Shown: positions 62,401 to 64,000 of the stretch, piece after piece | Position numbering within the stretch: the first letter of the stretch is position 1 | How the letters are laid out: each line of letters opens with the position of its first letter | Notes under the pieces: model-generated | The model's database searches: none | Seen by the model: only the letters and a program-made list of their open reading frames with translations | What the model was told of the DNA's origin: nothing | DNA from: Nemopilema nomurai | Lineage: Eukaryota; Cnidaria; Scyphozoa; Rhizostomeae; Rhizostomatidae | Direction of reading: 5' to 3' | Assembly (NCBI GenBank): GCA_003864495.1 | Contig: ML133496.1 | Location: 2,199,631 to 2,263,630 of the forward strand | Length of the DNA stretch: 64,000 nt | Made by a program: the position numbers and the translations under genes

Positions 62401-64000
62401 CGGTGACCCGAAATTTTCTCAAAAAATGAGCGTTTTTCCAAGGCTATAACCTTGCTTTTTGGTCAGAAAATGAAGTGCGCTGTGCGGCCAATCCGGACTA
62501 CTGGCAGGGCTTCTAACCATCTAAGGCATGTTTTATGATTGTACTTATGATGTTTAGATAGTTAGAAGTGGAATCGGTGACCCGAAATTTTCTTCAAAAA
62601 ATGAGCGTTTTTCCAAGGCTATAACCTTGCTTTTTGGTCAGAAAATGAAGTGCGCTGTGCGGCCAATCCGGACTACTGGCAGGGCTTCTAACCATCTAAG
62701 GCATGTTTTATGATTGTACTTATGATGTTTAGATAGTTAGAAGTGGAATCGGTGACCCGAAATTTTCTTCAAAAAATGAGCGTTTTTCCAAGGCTATAAC
62801 CTTGCTTTTTGGTCAGAAAATGAAGTGCGCTGTGCGGCCAATCCGGACTACTGGCAGGGCTTCTAACCATCTAAGGCATGTTTTATGATTGTACATGATG
62901 TTTAGATAGTTAGAAGTGGAATCGGTGACCCGAAATTTTTCAAAAAATGAGCGTTTTTCCAAGGCTATAACCTTGCTTTTTGGTCAGAAAATGAAGTGCG
63001 CTGTGCGGCCAATCCGGACTACTGGCAGGGCTTCTAACCATCTAAGGCATGTTTTTGATTGTACTTATGATGTTTAGATAGTTAGAAGTGGAATCGGTGA
63101 CCCGAAATTTTCTCAAAAAATGAGCGTTTTTCCAAGGCTATAACCTTGCTTTTTGGTCAGAAAATGAAGTGCGCTGTGCGGCCAATCCGGACTACTGGCA
63201 GGGCTTCTAACCATCTAAGGCATGTTTTATGATTGTACTTATGATGTTTAGATAGTTAGAAGTGGAATCGGTGACCCGAAATTTTCTTCAAAAAATGAGC
63301 GTTTTTCCAAGGCTATAACCTTGCTTTTTGGTCAGAAAATGAAGTGGCTGTGCGGCCAATCCGGACTACTGGCAGGGCTTCTAACCATCTAAGGCATGTT
63401 TTATGATTGTACTTATGATGTTTAGATAGTTAGAAGTGGAATCGGTGACCCGAAATTTTCTTCAAAAAATGAGCGTTTTTCCAAGGCTATAACCTTGCTT
63501 TTTGGTCAGAAAATGAAGTGCGCTGTGCGGCCAATCCGGACTACTGGCAGGGCTTCTAACCATCTAAGGCATGTTTTATGATTGTACTTATGATGTTTAG
63601 ATAGTTAGAAGTGGAATCGGTGACCCGAAATTTTTCAAAAAATGAGCGTTTTTCCAAGGCTATAACCTTGCTTTTTGGTCAGAAAATGAAGTGCGCTGTG
63701 CGGCCAATCCGGACTACTGGCAGGGCTTCTAACCATCTAAGGCATGTTTTATGATTGTACTTATGATGTTTAGATAGTTAGAAGTGGAATCGGTGACCCG
63801 AAATTTTCCTCAAAAAATGAGCGTTTTTCCAAGGCTATAACCTTGCTTTTTGGTCAGAAAATGAAGTGCGCTGTGCGGCCAATCCGGACTACTGGCAGGG
63901 CTTCTAACCATCTAAGGCATGTTTTATGATTGTACTTATGATGTTTAGATAGTTAGAAGTGGAATCGGTGACCCGAAATTTTCCTCAAAAAATGAGCGTT
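56449..64000. repeat. 175-bp satellite array, about 43 copies, continues past right edge
   Basis: The unit starts around GATGTTTAGATAGTTAGAAG and includes CCAAGGCTATAACCTTGC and GCGGCCAATCCGGACTACTG; measured step is 175 bp (for example GCGG at 59007 and 59182). The first two units are clearly diverged, the others nearly identical apart from small indels at two sites. Each unit has an inverted repeat CTTCTAACCATCTAA / TTAGATAGTTAGAAG (one mismatch, 29-nt loop). The unit is not a multiple of three; ~60-codon minus-strand frames are artefacts. Confidence 0.98.

Noticed and set aside
56449..64000. CRISPR-like repeated array
   Set aside because: The repeat is contiguous 175-bp satellite without unique spacers, in a eukaryotic genome.

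Overview
This is eukaryotic, AT-rich nuclear DNA, most likely from an early-branching metazoan and probably an anthozoan cnidarian such as a stony coral. The evidence is short exons in long AT-rich introns with GT-AG borders, metazoan protein families, an intronless class A GPCR, and many short inverted-repeat elements. The organism assignment is inference; the gene identities come from direct translation.

Three genes are supported. (1) A voltage-gated potassium channel of the Shal/Kv4 type runs off the left edge on the minus strand (1-494); only its N-terminal T1 domain is visible. (2) An OTUD5 deubiquitinase (OTU family) lies on the plus strand in nine exons from 33881 to 49147. All splice phases close, giving about 488 residues with the catalytic Asp, Cys and His, a conserved N-terminus and a UIM-like C-terminus. 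(3) A single-exon orphan class A GPCR of 403 residues lies at 52711-53922. The three genes have no evident shared pathway.

Layout: 495-33880 is about 33 kb without a recognisable exon. It contains a small inverted-repeat element (5214-5364), a 71-bp tandem duplication (14826-14967), a ~95-bp degenerate repeat ladder (26928-27480) next to a 13-copy 128-bp array (27613-29273), and a (TTTAG)n tract (32578-32749). The OTUD5 introns hold several DNA-transposon relics whose ends can be set to the base: a 930-bp hAT-like element with 8-bp target duplications (35181-36110), a 158-bp element with 9-bp duplications and telomere-like repeats inside (45286-45443), a 141-bp hAT-like MITE (47195-47335), and a ~690-bp foldback with ~270-bp arms (46136-46827). 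The last OTUD5 intron ends in an 85-bp minisatellite in which every unit carries a near-perfect 5' splice site; it stops just before the last exon. From about 56449 to the right edge the window is a 175-bp satellite of about 43 copies, with diverged copies at its border and a hairpin in each unit.

The most unusual signal is the splice-donor-bearing minisatellite in the terminal OTUD5 intron. The satellite border and the dated-looking MITE insertions follow.
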